NCBI RefSeq assembly: GCF_007096635.1
Contig: NZ_VKAA01000001.1
Span: forward strand, 310,001-374,000
Length of the DNA: 64,000 bases
Direction: 5' to 3'
Origin: Mycolicibacterium sp. 018/SC-01/001
GTDB taxonomy: Bacteria > Actinomycetota > Actinomycetes > Mycobacteriales > Mycobacteriaceae
This document shows, piece after piece, positions 58,027 to 64,000 of this stretch. The notes below the pieces were generated by a model, which saw only the letters and a list, made by a program, of their open reading frames with translations, did not search any database and was not told where the DNA came from. The translations under genes were made by a program, and so were the position numbers. Every line of letters starts with the position of its first letter. Positions within the stretch are counted from its first letter, which is position 1.

Positions 58027-59004
58027 TCAGCTGATGCCGACCACCTCCTGAGCGATGGCAGCCAGCCGGGTCTGTGCCGCGGAGACGACGCGCTGGCGGT
58101 TCTTGTGTGCCTCCTCGTACGCGACGATCACGCGGATGTCCGACGCGTCGGACAGATCCTTGACCGCGGCCACGGCGTCGGCCTGGTTCAACTCGTCGTA
58201 GTCGGCGATGGGCAGCTCGGCACTGTCCAGGACGCCCGCAGCGCCGCGTGCGGCGTGGATGACGTCGGCGACCTCGTCGGCGCCTTGCTCACGGGTGATC
58301 CGCTCGGCGGCCTCGAGGGCCGAGTTGCGGGCGCCCGCCAACGCCTTGGCAGCGATCTCCCCGCTGCGAGCGCCGCGGTCGACCAGACCGCCCACCGCCG
58401 GGCGCACCGAACGCACAGCCTCGACAGCCCGCTCGACGCGCTCGACCGACCACGAGACGGGGAGGTTCAGCAGCTTGACGGTCAGACCGGCGGCCGCCTG
58501 CAGCGGAGTGCGGCGAAGCGCGGCCGGTCCGCCGAGCGCATCCTCCGCCAGCACGGTGGTGAGCCATTGGACGGTGGCCGAGTGCGCTGTGATCAGCCGG
58601 TCGGCGAGCTCCTCGACGTCCTTGTGCTTGGCGGCGACAGCCAGCGCCTTGACATACCGCGAGCGGTCGAGGAGCTGATCCTCGAGGGCGAGGTCGCCCA
58701 GCAGAGCCTCGTCGAACGGCTCGGCCTGCTCGGTGAGGGCCTTGACAGCGGCGGCAGCGCGGCCCAGGAAGGGGCCGATCACATCAGGGAAACCACCCAG
58801 ATCGCGGATCGCTTTCTCGATCGCCTCCGCGCGGATACGTCCGTTCTCTGCGTTCTGCGTCAGCTCGCGCCGCACGGCGTCGGTACGTGCCTGCACGATG
58901 CGCGTCTCGGCGACCTGGATCTCGGTGTGGGTCAGGTCGAGGATCGTGCGCAGCTGTGCGATCAGGGTCGCGGTGGTCGATTCGGTGGTAGCCGTGGTGG
59001 CCAT
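58027..59004 (-). CDS. Ferritin-like helical protein
   Basis: A 325-residue almost entirely alpha-helical protein. The N-terminal 170 residues look like a four-helix ferritin-like domain with Glu and His at intervals ('LTHTEIQVAETRIVQ', 'AKHKDVEELADRLITAHSATVQWLTTVL'). The C-terminal half is amphipathic, with repeated Ala/Val/Glu helices ('RVERAVEAVRSVRPAVGGLVDRGARSG'). I infer di-iron or iron-storage-like chemistry from the fold only. The ATG at 59004 follows AAGGGGTGACGACGAC. It faces the diiron-oxidase gene across a 213-base gap, with no recognisable IdeR box. Confidence 0.68.
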   Translation of the reverse strand: MATTATTESTTATLIAQLRTILDLTHTEIQVAETRIVQARTDAVRRELTQNAENGRIRAEAIEKAIRDLGGFPDVIGPFLGRAAAAVKALTEQAEPFDEALLGDLALEDQLLDRSRYVKALAVAAKHKDVEELADRLITAHSATVQWLTTVLAEDALGGPAALRRTPLQAAAGLTVKLLNLPVSWSVERVERAVEAVRSVRPAVGGLVDRGARSGEIAAKALAGARNSALEAAERITREQGADEVADVIHAARGAAGVLDSAELPIADYDELNQADAVAAVKDLSDASDIRVIVAYEEAHKNRQRVVSAAQTRLAAIAQEVVGIS

Positions 59005-59217
59005 GTCGTCGTCACCCCTTCGGTGCTTGACTGTGTGCTGTCGTGCTTCGGTCACTGGCACTGGTGTGCGCCTGGTAGTTGGCTACCCACCGATCCGGCG
59101 AGCAATGGCCTGAGCCGCTGATTGTGAAAAAGGTTGCACTCAGGTGTGATCAAGCCCCCTCTGTGGGTACAGCGCCACCTGTTTCGCGCGTCCTCGCGCG
59201 GGTATGTCGCAGCCGTG

Positions 59218-60228
59218 ATGCCGACGATGGTCCAACCCGTCCTGCCCGAGCCACGAGGCCCGATCTCGCTGTCGGTGGTGGAGCTGTTGGCCGAACGGGC
59301 GCCGCTGCGCTACCTGACGAAGGTGGAGACGTCGCTCGCCGACGCCGAGCCCGCGGGAGTCGATCTGCAGCTCGCGCTGTATCTCTGCTACGAGCTGCAC
59401 TACCGGGGCTTCGCCGGGGTCGACGCGGCATGGGAATGGAACCCGGGTCTGCTCCACCTGCGGGGGCGCCTGGAGGACCTGTTCCTGGACGACGTGCGGC
59501 GCGGAGTCGGTGAGATCGACCCGCAGGCCAGCGCGCTCGAGGAACTCGACGCGCTGTGTGTGGAGCCCGTCGGCGGGACCGGACCGTCGTATCACCTGCG
59601 CGAGCGCGGCACGTGGGAGCAGATGCGGGAGTACTTCGCACACAGGTCGCTCTACCACCTGAAAGAGGGTGACCCGCATGCCTGGGCCATCCCCCGCCTG
59701 ACGGGTCAGGCCAAGGCCTCGTTCGTCGCCGTGGAATTCGACGAGTTCGGCGCGGGCAAAGGCGCCCGGCTCCATCAGCAGTTGTTCGCCGATCTGATGG
59801 CTGCGGCCGGCCTGGACACCACGTATCTCGGATACCTGTCCGACGTTCCCGGGGAGTCACTCGCCGTGGTGAACCTGATGTCGATGTTCGGGCTGCACCG
59901 CCGGCTCCGCGGCGCTGCTGTCGGGCATTTCGCGGCCACGGAGGTGACCTCTCCGCCCGGATCGAAGCGCATGGTGGCGGCGCTGGAACGGATGGGAGCG
60001 CCCGACGAGTGCGCGGCGTTCTACCGTGAGCACGTCGAAGCGGATGCTGTGCACGAACAGGTGGTGCGCACCGATGTGGTGGGCGATCTGGTCGCCCGCG
60101 AACCGGATCTGGACGCCGATGTCGTGTTCGGCATCCGGGCCTTCGATCTCGTCGAGGGACGACTGGCCGATCACCTCATGACGAGTTGGGAAGCCGGGCG
60201 CAGCTCGCTGCGGCGGCCGCTGGACTGA
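59218..60228 (+). CDS. Haem-oxygenase-like diiron oxidase (HDO family)
   Basis: A 336-residue protein of the 'iron-containing redox enzyme' group with the haem-oxygenase fold. The pattern of metal ligands is visible: E in 'VAVEFDEFGAGKGARLHQQLF' (E, E and H), then 'GHFAATEVTS' (H and E) and 'REHVEADAVHEQV' (H, E/D and H). Relatives (UndA, SznF, BesC) oxidise fatty acids or amino acids with two irons and O2. Substrate unknown. The ATG at 59218 is used; a GTG at 59215, 6 bases after TATGTC, may be a leaderless start, adding one residue. Ends 1 base before the convergent CDGSH gene. Confidence 0.8.
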   Translation: MPTMVQPVLPEPRGPISLSVVELLAERAPLRYLTKVETSLADAEPAGVDLQLALYLCYELHYRGFAGVDAAWEWNPGLLHLRGRLEDLFLDDVRRGVGEIDPQASALEELDALCVEPVGGTGPSYHLRERGTWEQMREYFAHRSLYHLKEGDPHAWAIPRLTGQAKASFVAVEFDEFGAGKGARLHQQLFADLMAAAGLDTTYLGYLSDVPGESLAVVNLMSMFGLHRRLRGAAVGHFAATEVTSPPGSKRMVAALERMGAPDECAAFYREHVEADAVHEQVVRTDVVGDLVAREPDLDADVVFGIRAFDLVEGRLADHLMTSWEAGRSSLRRPLD

Positions 60229-60229
60229 C

Positions 60230-60442
60230 TCAGCCCGCGTTCTCGGCCGCCGCCGGGCGTTCCCGGCGGCGGTGGCTGGTGTCGCACAGCGGGTAGGTCT
60301 TCGACCGTCGGCAGGCGCAGATCGCCACCATGAACCTGTCGGATTCGACCACCGAACCGTCCGGGAGTTCCACGCGCACAGGTCCTTCCACCATGACGGG
60401 GCCACCGGGCACGACGCGCACGGTGCGGACGGGCCCGGTCAC
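60230..60442 (-). CDS. Small CDGSH-type iron-sulphur protein
   Basis: A 70-residue protein with a single CDGSH-like cluster site: 'ICACRRSKTYPLCDTSH' gives the C-x-C-x-n-C-x-x-x-H set that ligates a [2Fe-2S] cluster with 3 Cys and 1 His. The N-terminal part is basic and Val/Pro-rich ('GPVMVEGPVRVELPDG'). These small proteins transfer or sense electrons and iron. The GTG at 60442 overlaps the methyltransferase stop as GTGA, so they are co-translated. Confidence 0.88.
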   Translation of the reverse strand: MTGPVRTVRVVPGGPVMVEGPVRVELPDGSVVESDRFMVAICACRRSKTYPLCDTSHRRRERPAAAENAG

Positions 60443-61125
60443 GGCGCGTCCGCGCGGATCACGACGATGCGCTCCACGTCGCGCCCCGGCGGCAGCAGGC
60501 CCGCGCTCGTCAGCCAGTCCGCCCGCGCCGTCATCACCGGCCCGAACGGAATCAACTGCTGCGCAACGATATCGGCCCGGAGGCCTTGGCCGCGCAAAGC
60601 GCCCAGGGTGCGGTCGGCGTTCGAGCACTCCGAGTGCACGATCAACATCGTGCCGCCCTCGGCGAGCAGCATCGGAGCCGCGACGCACATCGGGTCCAGC
60701 ACGAGTCGACCGTCGGCCCCGGCATTCCACGCCTGTGGAGGCCCGGCGACAGCGGGGATGTCCGCGGTGTCGTCCACCGGCGCCTGCGGCACGTAGGGCG
60801 GATTGGCCAGCACCACGTCATACGGTCCGAATTCGGCCGCCCGCGCCCATGATCCGCGGTGAACGGTCACGTCGACACCGGCAGTGACTGCGGCACGGCG
60901 GGTGTGCGCAACCGCAGTCGGGCAGATGTCGAACGCCGTCACCTGTGCCGCACCGGCCTGGGCGGCGGAGACTGCGACGACCCCGCTGCCGGTACAGAGG
61001 TCAGCCACCCGCGCGCCGCGGGCGAGTCCGGCCGCGACCATTACCTCGATCAGCAGGTGCGAATCCTCCTGCGGCGGATAGACACTGGTCGGGGCGGTGC
61101 CGAAATCGGTGTATGCAGTGGTCAC
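60439..61125 (-). CDS. HemK/PrmC-like N5-glutamine methyltransferase
   Basis: A 228-residue SAM-dependent methyltransferase. Motif I is 'VADLCTGSGVVAVSAAQ', and the substrate motif N-P-P-Y ('VVLANPPYVPQ') is diagnostic for enzymes methylating amide nitrogens in proteins or nucleic acids. It is short and lacks the N-terminal helical domain of PrmC, resembling the compact HemK2/Mtq2 branch; its target is unknown. GAGGAG lies 6 bases before the GTG at 61125. Overlaps the CDGSH gene. Confidence 0.83.
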   Translation of the reverse strand: MTTAYTDFGTAPTSVYPPQEDSHLLIEVMVAAGLARGARVADLCTGSGVVAVSAAQAGAAQVTAFDICPTAVAHTRRAAVTAGVDVTVHRGSWARAAEFGPYDVVLANPPYVPQAPVDDTADIPAVAGPPQAWNAGADGRLVLDPMCVAAPMLLAEGGTMLIVHSECSNADRTLGALRGQGLRADIVAQQLIPFGPVMTARADWLTSAGLLPPGRDVERIVVIRADAP

Positions 61126-61274
61126 ATGCGCTCCTCGGTGACGATGCCGACGCCGGGTGGCATCGCTTCCCACAGATGCCCCGCCTCGTGGCGGCCAAAC
61201 CACCCGGTTTGCCGGGTCACACGCTGGGAAAGCCCTTCTGCGACGGCGTATTCACCCAAAAGAAGGGATTGGCG

Positions 61275-61529
61275 ATGACCATCTGCGCGACATGCGGGAA
61301 CGACTACGACAAGGCATTCACGGTGACCTGGCCGGACGGCAGGTCGGCGACGTTCGACAGCGTCGAATGCGCCGCCATGCAGCTCGCCCCCGAATGCGGG
61401 CATTGCGGATGCCGAATCCTCGGGCACGGCATCGAAACCGATGAGGGCATGTTCTGCTGCGCGCATTGCGCCCGCAAGGACACCAACGCCGACGTCAACG
61501 ACCGGTATCCGGTGCCCGCCGGGGCGTGA
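61275..61529 (+). CDS. Cys-rich small zinc-ribbon/metallothionein-like protein
   Basis: An 84-residue protein with nine Cys (residues 4, 7, 32, 41, 44, 46, 61, 62 and 65) and His at 43, 51 and 64. The clusters C-A-T-C, C-G-H-C-G-C and C-C-A-H-C suggest two metal sites. It resembles treble-clef/zinc-ribbon proteins of mycobacteria; metal binding is inferred. AAGGGA lies 6 bases before the ATG at 61275. Its reading direction is opposite to the cutinase, which it meets 5 bases later. Confidence 0.72.
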   Translation: MTICATCGNDYDKAFTVTWPDGRSATFDSVECAAMQLAPECGHCGCRILGHGIETDEGMFCCAHCARKDTNADVNDRYPVPAGA

Positions 61530-61534
61530 GCGGC

Positions 61535-62239
61535 TCAGAGCCGGCCGACGGCGTAGGCCGCTCCCTCGTTCACCATTCCGTTGATCGGGTAGAGCGCGTG
61601 CGCCACGGTCGGACCGCCGTCGGGCGCCCCCGAGCAGATCGTGTCGCCCTGCGCACACAGTTGGAGGGTCTTGTCGGCATAGCGGGGTCCGATCGTGACC
61701 GCCGGTGCGCCATAACGTTGCAGGAACGGCGCCGACGGAGTTCCGAAGAGCACAACCGCGGCAACGTGATCGGCGATCGCGGGCGGCATGGGTCGGGGGG
61801 CGATCGCCGCGGGCACCATTGCGGGCACGACATCGGAGGTCGCGAATCCGGACACCAGGGCGCCCTGTGAGTAACCACCGAGCACCATGCGGGTACCCGG
61901 GCAATTCGCTGCCATCGACTGCACGTGATCGGCCTCGTCGCGGATCCCGTCGATCACCGTCTGGGCGATCTCCTCGCGGGCATCGAAGTTGTTCGACGCG
62001 GCGTAGTTCACGGCGTACACGCCGACCGTCTTCGGCGCGGCCTGCGCGCGCACCGCATCGACGAAGGCCTGTCCGACGCCGCCGACACCGGGCGGCTCAC
62101 CGGTGCCGCGCGCGAACACCACCTCGACGTCCGGGCAGCCCTGCGCGGCCGCCGTCGGTGCGGTCACACCGCCGGCCGTTGCGGCCGCGAACGCCGCGAT
62201 CAGCGTTGCGACGATCCGGGCCCACTGTCGACGTGTCAT
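61535..62239 (-). CDS. Secreted cutinase/CFP21-like esterase
   Basis: A 234-residue exported alpha/beta hydrolase. Signal peptide residues 1-32 (ending A-A-A-Q), nucleophile S124 in G-Y-S-Q-G, the acid is probably D199 or D207 ('GDTICSGAPDGG') and the base is H214. Cys pairs near residues 35/113 and 195/202 fit the cutinase disulphides. Mycobacterial members hydrolyse fatty-acid esters, phospholipids or cutin-like polymers outside the cell. GAGAGGA lies 8 bases before the ATG at 62239. Confidence 0.92.
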   Translation of the reverse strand: MTRRQWARIVATLIAAFAAATAGGVTAPTAAAQGCPDVEVVFARGTGEPPGVGGVGQAFVDAVRAQAAPKTVGVYAVNYAASNNFDAREEIAQTVIDGIRDEADHVQSMAANCPGTRMVLGGYSQGALVSGFATSDVVPAMVPAAIAPRPMPPAIADHVAAVVLFGTPSAPFLQRYGAPAVTIGPRYADKTLQLCAQGDTICSGAPDGGPTVAHALYPINGMVNEGAAYAVGRL

Positions 62240-62336
62240 CGAGAAGTCCTCTCTGGAGCTGACGCGCGGTCAGCCGCGCCAGAGCAGCAGTACCCCCGCG
62301 TTTGCTGGTCAAACGGCGTCCCCGGATACCGTCAGA

Positions 62337-62342
62337 TACGGT
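62337..62342 (+). promoter_or_regulatory. Putative -10 (TACGGT) for leaderless small hypothetical gene
   Basis: TACGGT is followed by 6 bases and the ATG at 62349; a second TACCGT lies 10 bases upstream. Confidence 0.5.
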
Positions 62343-62348
62343 CGAGGC

Positions 62349-62618
62349 ATGTCCGACGCCAATCCCACCTCCGACGATCCCATCGACGACGTCGCCCCCG
62401 GTGACATCATCACGGCCGACGGCGGAGACGGCGCGCGGCCCTACAAGGTGGTGCACATCGCCGCCACCGACGGCGGGTATCTCGTCACGCTGGAAGACGA
62501 CAGCGACGGTGAGACCTTCCAGCAGGAGTTCGCTGCCGGAACCCGCGTCACCCGATCACTGGAGTCCAAGTGGGAATCCGAGCAGAGCCCCACCCCACAC
62601 ACTGACGTCCCCGAGTAG
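62349..62618 (+). CDS. Small acidic hypothetical protein
   Basis: An 89-residue, strongly acidic protein. Asp-rich N-terminus, a short beta-rich core ('RPYKVVHIAATDGGYLVTLEDD') with W near the end, and a Pro/Ser tail. Proteins of this type are conserved in mycobacteria, but I know no function. The start is supported by a -10 box six bases upstream. It is followed after 72 bases by the PfpI-family gene. Confidence 0.65.
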   Translation: MSDANPTSDDPIDDVAPGDIITADGGDGARPYKVVHIAATDGGYLVTLEDDSDGETFQQEFAAGTRVTRSLESKWESEQSPTPHTDVPE

Positions 62619-62690
62619 TGCGGAGCCGGCACGGGATTCGATCGTCGGCCAGCGGGTAACCGCGACCGCAGCCAACGAAAGGACGCCGTC

Positions 62691-63248
62691 ATGCCGAATG
62701 AACTCCAGGGCCGCAGAGTCGCCTTCCTGGCCACCGACGGGGTGGAGCGAGTCGAGCTCGAGCGGCCGCGCGACGCCGTCACCGAGGCGGGCGGGCGCGT
62801 CGAGCTCCTGTCGATCTCCGACGGTGAGATCGATGCGCGCAACCACGATCTCGACCCGGCCGGCACGTTCACCGTCGACCGGCTGGTCAGCGATGCCCGT
62901 GTCGACGACTACGACGCCCTCGTCATCCCCGGCGGCACGGTCAACGGCGACAAGCTGCGCCTCGAGGACTCCGCTGTGACGTTCGTCGGTGAGTTCGTCC
63001 GCTCGGGCAAGCCCGTGGCCGCCATCTGCCACGCACCGTGGGTGCTGCTCGAAGCCGGGGTCGCCGCCGGCCGCACCCTCACCTCCTATCCCAGCCTGCG
63101 TACCGATCTGCGCAACGCCGGCGCGACGGTCGTCGACCAGGAGGTCTGCATCGACGGCAACGTGATCACCAGCCGTTCCCCCGACGATCTCCCCGCGTTC
63201 TGTCAGGCCATCACCGACCGCTTCGCCGAAACACCCGCGCACACCTGA
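62691..63248 (+). CDS. PfpI/DJ-1 family (class I glutamine-amidotransferase-like) protein
   Basis: A 185-residue protein of the YhbO/PfpI branch. The nucleophile Cys is in 'AAICHAPWVLLEAG' (nucleophile elbow), with the catalytic Glu likely in 'GVERVELERP'. Relatives act as glyoxalase III or deglycase-like stress proteins. AAGGA lies about 9 bases before the ATG at 62691. It lies alone between the small acidic protein and the enoyl-CoA hydratase. Confidence 0.86.
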   Translation: MPNELQGRRVAFLATDGVERVELERPRDAVTEAGGRVELLSISDGEIDARNHDLDPAGTFTVDRLVSDARVDDYDALVIPGGTVNGDKLRLEDSAVTFVGEFVRSGKPVAAICHAPWVLLEAGVAAGRTLTSYPSLRTDLRNAGATVVDQEVCIDGNVITSRSPDDLPAFCQAITDRFAETPAHT

Positions 63249-63252
63249 CCTC

Positions 63253-63258
63253 TAGGGT
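63253..63258 (+). promoter_or_regulatory. Putative -10 (TAGGGT) for leaderless enoyl-CoA hydratase gene
   Basis: TAGGGT is followed by 6 bases and the ATG at 63265, identical in layout to the box before the DUF2237 gene. Confidence 0.5.
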
Positions 63259-63264
63259 GGCGTG

Positions 63265-64000
63265 ATGAGCCTGGTCACCTACGAACTGGACGATCATGTC
63301 GCCACGATCACCCTGAACCGGCCCGAGGCGGGTAACGCCATCAACGGTGCGCTGCGAGAAGACCTCAACGCCGCGTGGAACCGGTTCCGCGACGACGAAG
63401 ACGCCTGGGTCGGCATTCTCACCGCCACCGGACGGGTGTTCTGCGCCGGCGCCGATCTCAAAGACGGCGACGGCGCCGTCGGCCGCTTCGGGGGCACCTT
63501 CTGGGAGAAGCCCACGATCAACTCGTTCGAGAGCGGCATGGAGCTGTTCAAGCCGACCATCGCAGCGGTACAGGGACCCTGCGTGGGTTACGGACTCACC
63601 GGTGTTCTGTTCTGCGACTTCGTGATTGCGAGCACGGAAGCGACCTTCGCGTTCCCCGAGGTGACCATCGGCGTGCCGACGATCGTCGGTGCGATCCGGT
63701 TGCCGCAACGCCTGCGGTGGGCCGATGCGATGGAGCTGTTGTTGACGGGCAAACCGATGACGGCCGAGCGCGCCAAGGACGTCGGGCTGGTGTGGAAGCT
63801 GGTCGAGCCCGACGAGCTCGTCAGCGCTGCGCGGGACTGGGCGCGCACCCTGACCGCGGCGGCGCCGCTGGCGCAACGGGCCACCAAGGAGGTGGCGTGG
63901 CGCACCGCCGACATGGGATGGATCGAGTCGGTGCGGTTCGGCGAGGTGATGCGGAAGGTGGCCGGCGCGACAGCCGATGTGGCGGAGGGCATTTCGGCGT
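63265..64000 (+). CDS. Enoyl-CoA hydratase/isomerase family protein (3' truncated)
   Basis: The first 245 residues of a crotonase-fold protein; the gene leaves the window. 'TITLNRPEAGNAING' and the oxyanion-hole stretch 'VFCAGADLKDG' are present, followed by 'AVQGPCVGYGLTG'. At the usual first catalytic Glu position there is a Leu/Thr ('GYGLTGVLFCD'), whereas the second acidic position lies in 'FAFPEVTIGV'. The branch with altered first Glu includes hydratases of unclear activity. The ATG follows a -10 box at leaderless spacing. Confidence 0.85.
   Translation, partial: MSLVTYELDDHVATITLNRPEAGNAINGALREDLNAAWNRFRDDEDAWVGILTATGRVFCAGADLKDGDGAVGRFGGTFWEKPTINSFESGMELFKPTIAAVQGPCVGYGLTGVLFCDFVIASTEATFAFPEVTIGVPTIVGAIRLPQRLRWADAMELLLTGKPMTAERAKDVGLVWKLVEPDELVSAARDWARTLTAAAPLAQRATKEVAWRTADMGWIESVRFGEVMRKVAGATADVAEGISA

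Noticed and set aside
59005..59217. IdeR iron box between the ferritin-like and diiron-oxidase genes
   Set aside because: No sequence close to the TTAGGTTAGGCTAACCTAA pattern is seen; only weak TTG-containing stretches.
61202..61217. ACCCGG-TTTG-CCGGGT hairpin as terminator of the methyltransferase unit
   Set aside because: It lies upstream of that minus-strand gene rather than after it, and six base pairs are expected by chance at this composition.
1..64000. tRNA, rRNA, insertion sequences, prophage and origin features
   Set aside because: No cloverleaf, transposase, terminal repeats or DnaA-box cluster was recognised on either strand by eye; a tRNAscan or IS search could still find something small.

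Overview
The window is a contiguous piece of a high-GC actinobacterial chromosome, almost certainly a fast-growing Mycobacterium (Mycolicibacterium). The evidence is the very high G+C content with dense ATGA/GTGA gene overlaps, plus lineage-typical families: a secreted haemophore-like protein, a WS/DGAT wax-ester synthase, a 13E12-type DUF222/HNH protein behind a mycobacterial SOS box, a KasB paralogue, a cutinase, and the mycobacterial-type methylenetetrahydrofolate reductase. I recognise no rRNA, tRNA, CRISPR array, insertion sequence or phage. This looks like ordinary chromosome rich in catabolic and transport genes. No stretch longer than about 210 bases lacks a gene.

Layout. 1-2.1 kb: end of a haemophore-like gene, a secreted protein and a serine hydrolase. 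2.1-5.9 kb (minus): an exported molybdenum aldehyde oxidoreductase of PaoABC type. 5.98-12.3 kb: a PrpF isomerase, an FbpABC/AfuABC-type ABC importer (minus) and a divergent LysR regulator. 12.25-15.0 kb (minus): a three-gene block of glutaminyl cyclotransferase, DUF1295 membrane protein and flavin oxidoreductase, divergent from a medium-chain dehydrogenase at 15.06 kb. 16.2-22.25 kb (minus): a seven-gene operon with a NitT/TauT-type ABC importer, an amidohydrolase/decarboxylase, an aromatic flavin monooxygenase and a cupin, with a divergent GAF-PucR regulator. 24.0-29.2 kb (minus): hrpA, a glyoxalase-fold protein and the MTHFR.

29.4-44.7 kb is mostly plus-strand housekeeping and accessory genes: lipoprotein, SelO, wax-ester synthase, HNH protein, aminotransferase, Gly-rich secreted protein, amidohydrolase plus SDR, GAF-GGDEF cyclase, CobW GTPase, DUF2237, MOSC and MscS. 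44.6-55.3 kb is a polyol/sugar utilisation locus. A SorC regulator and an SDR dehydrogenase face a plus-strand operon of a polyol dehydrogenase and an RbsABC-type importer. Opposite it, a minus-strand DeoR operon encodes an FGGY kinase, a dehydrogenase and a class II aldolase. The two operons meet at a shared hairpin terminator. 55.4-64 kb: secreted protein, Nudix hydrolase, a KasB-like protein whose catalytic Cys is Asp, a ferritin-like protein facing a haem-oxygenase-like diiron protein, a HemK-like methyltransferase overlapping a CDGSH protein, a Cys-rich small protein, a cutinase, a PfpI-family protein and the start of an enoyl-CoA hydratase.

Regulation visible in the DNA includes a four-copy SorC iteron array phased at about 20/41/20 bases, an SOS box on the -10 of the HNH gene, inverted repeats in front of the PucR, DeoR and KasB-like promoters, and a recurring TANNNT-N6-RTG arrangement at many starts that predicts leaderless transcripts. 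At 15.04 kb two such -10 boxes overlap head to head. The most unusual items for follow-up are the Cys-to-Asp KasB paralogue, the PucR-linked import/hydroxylation operon, the overlapping divergent promoter with its MGR mini-ORF, and the SorC iteron array.
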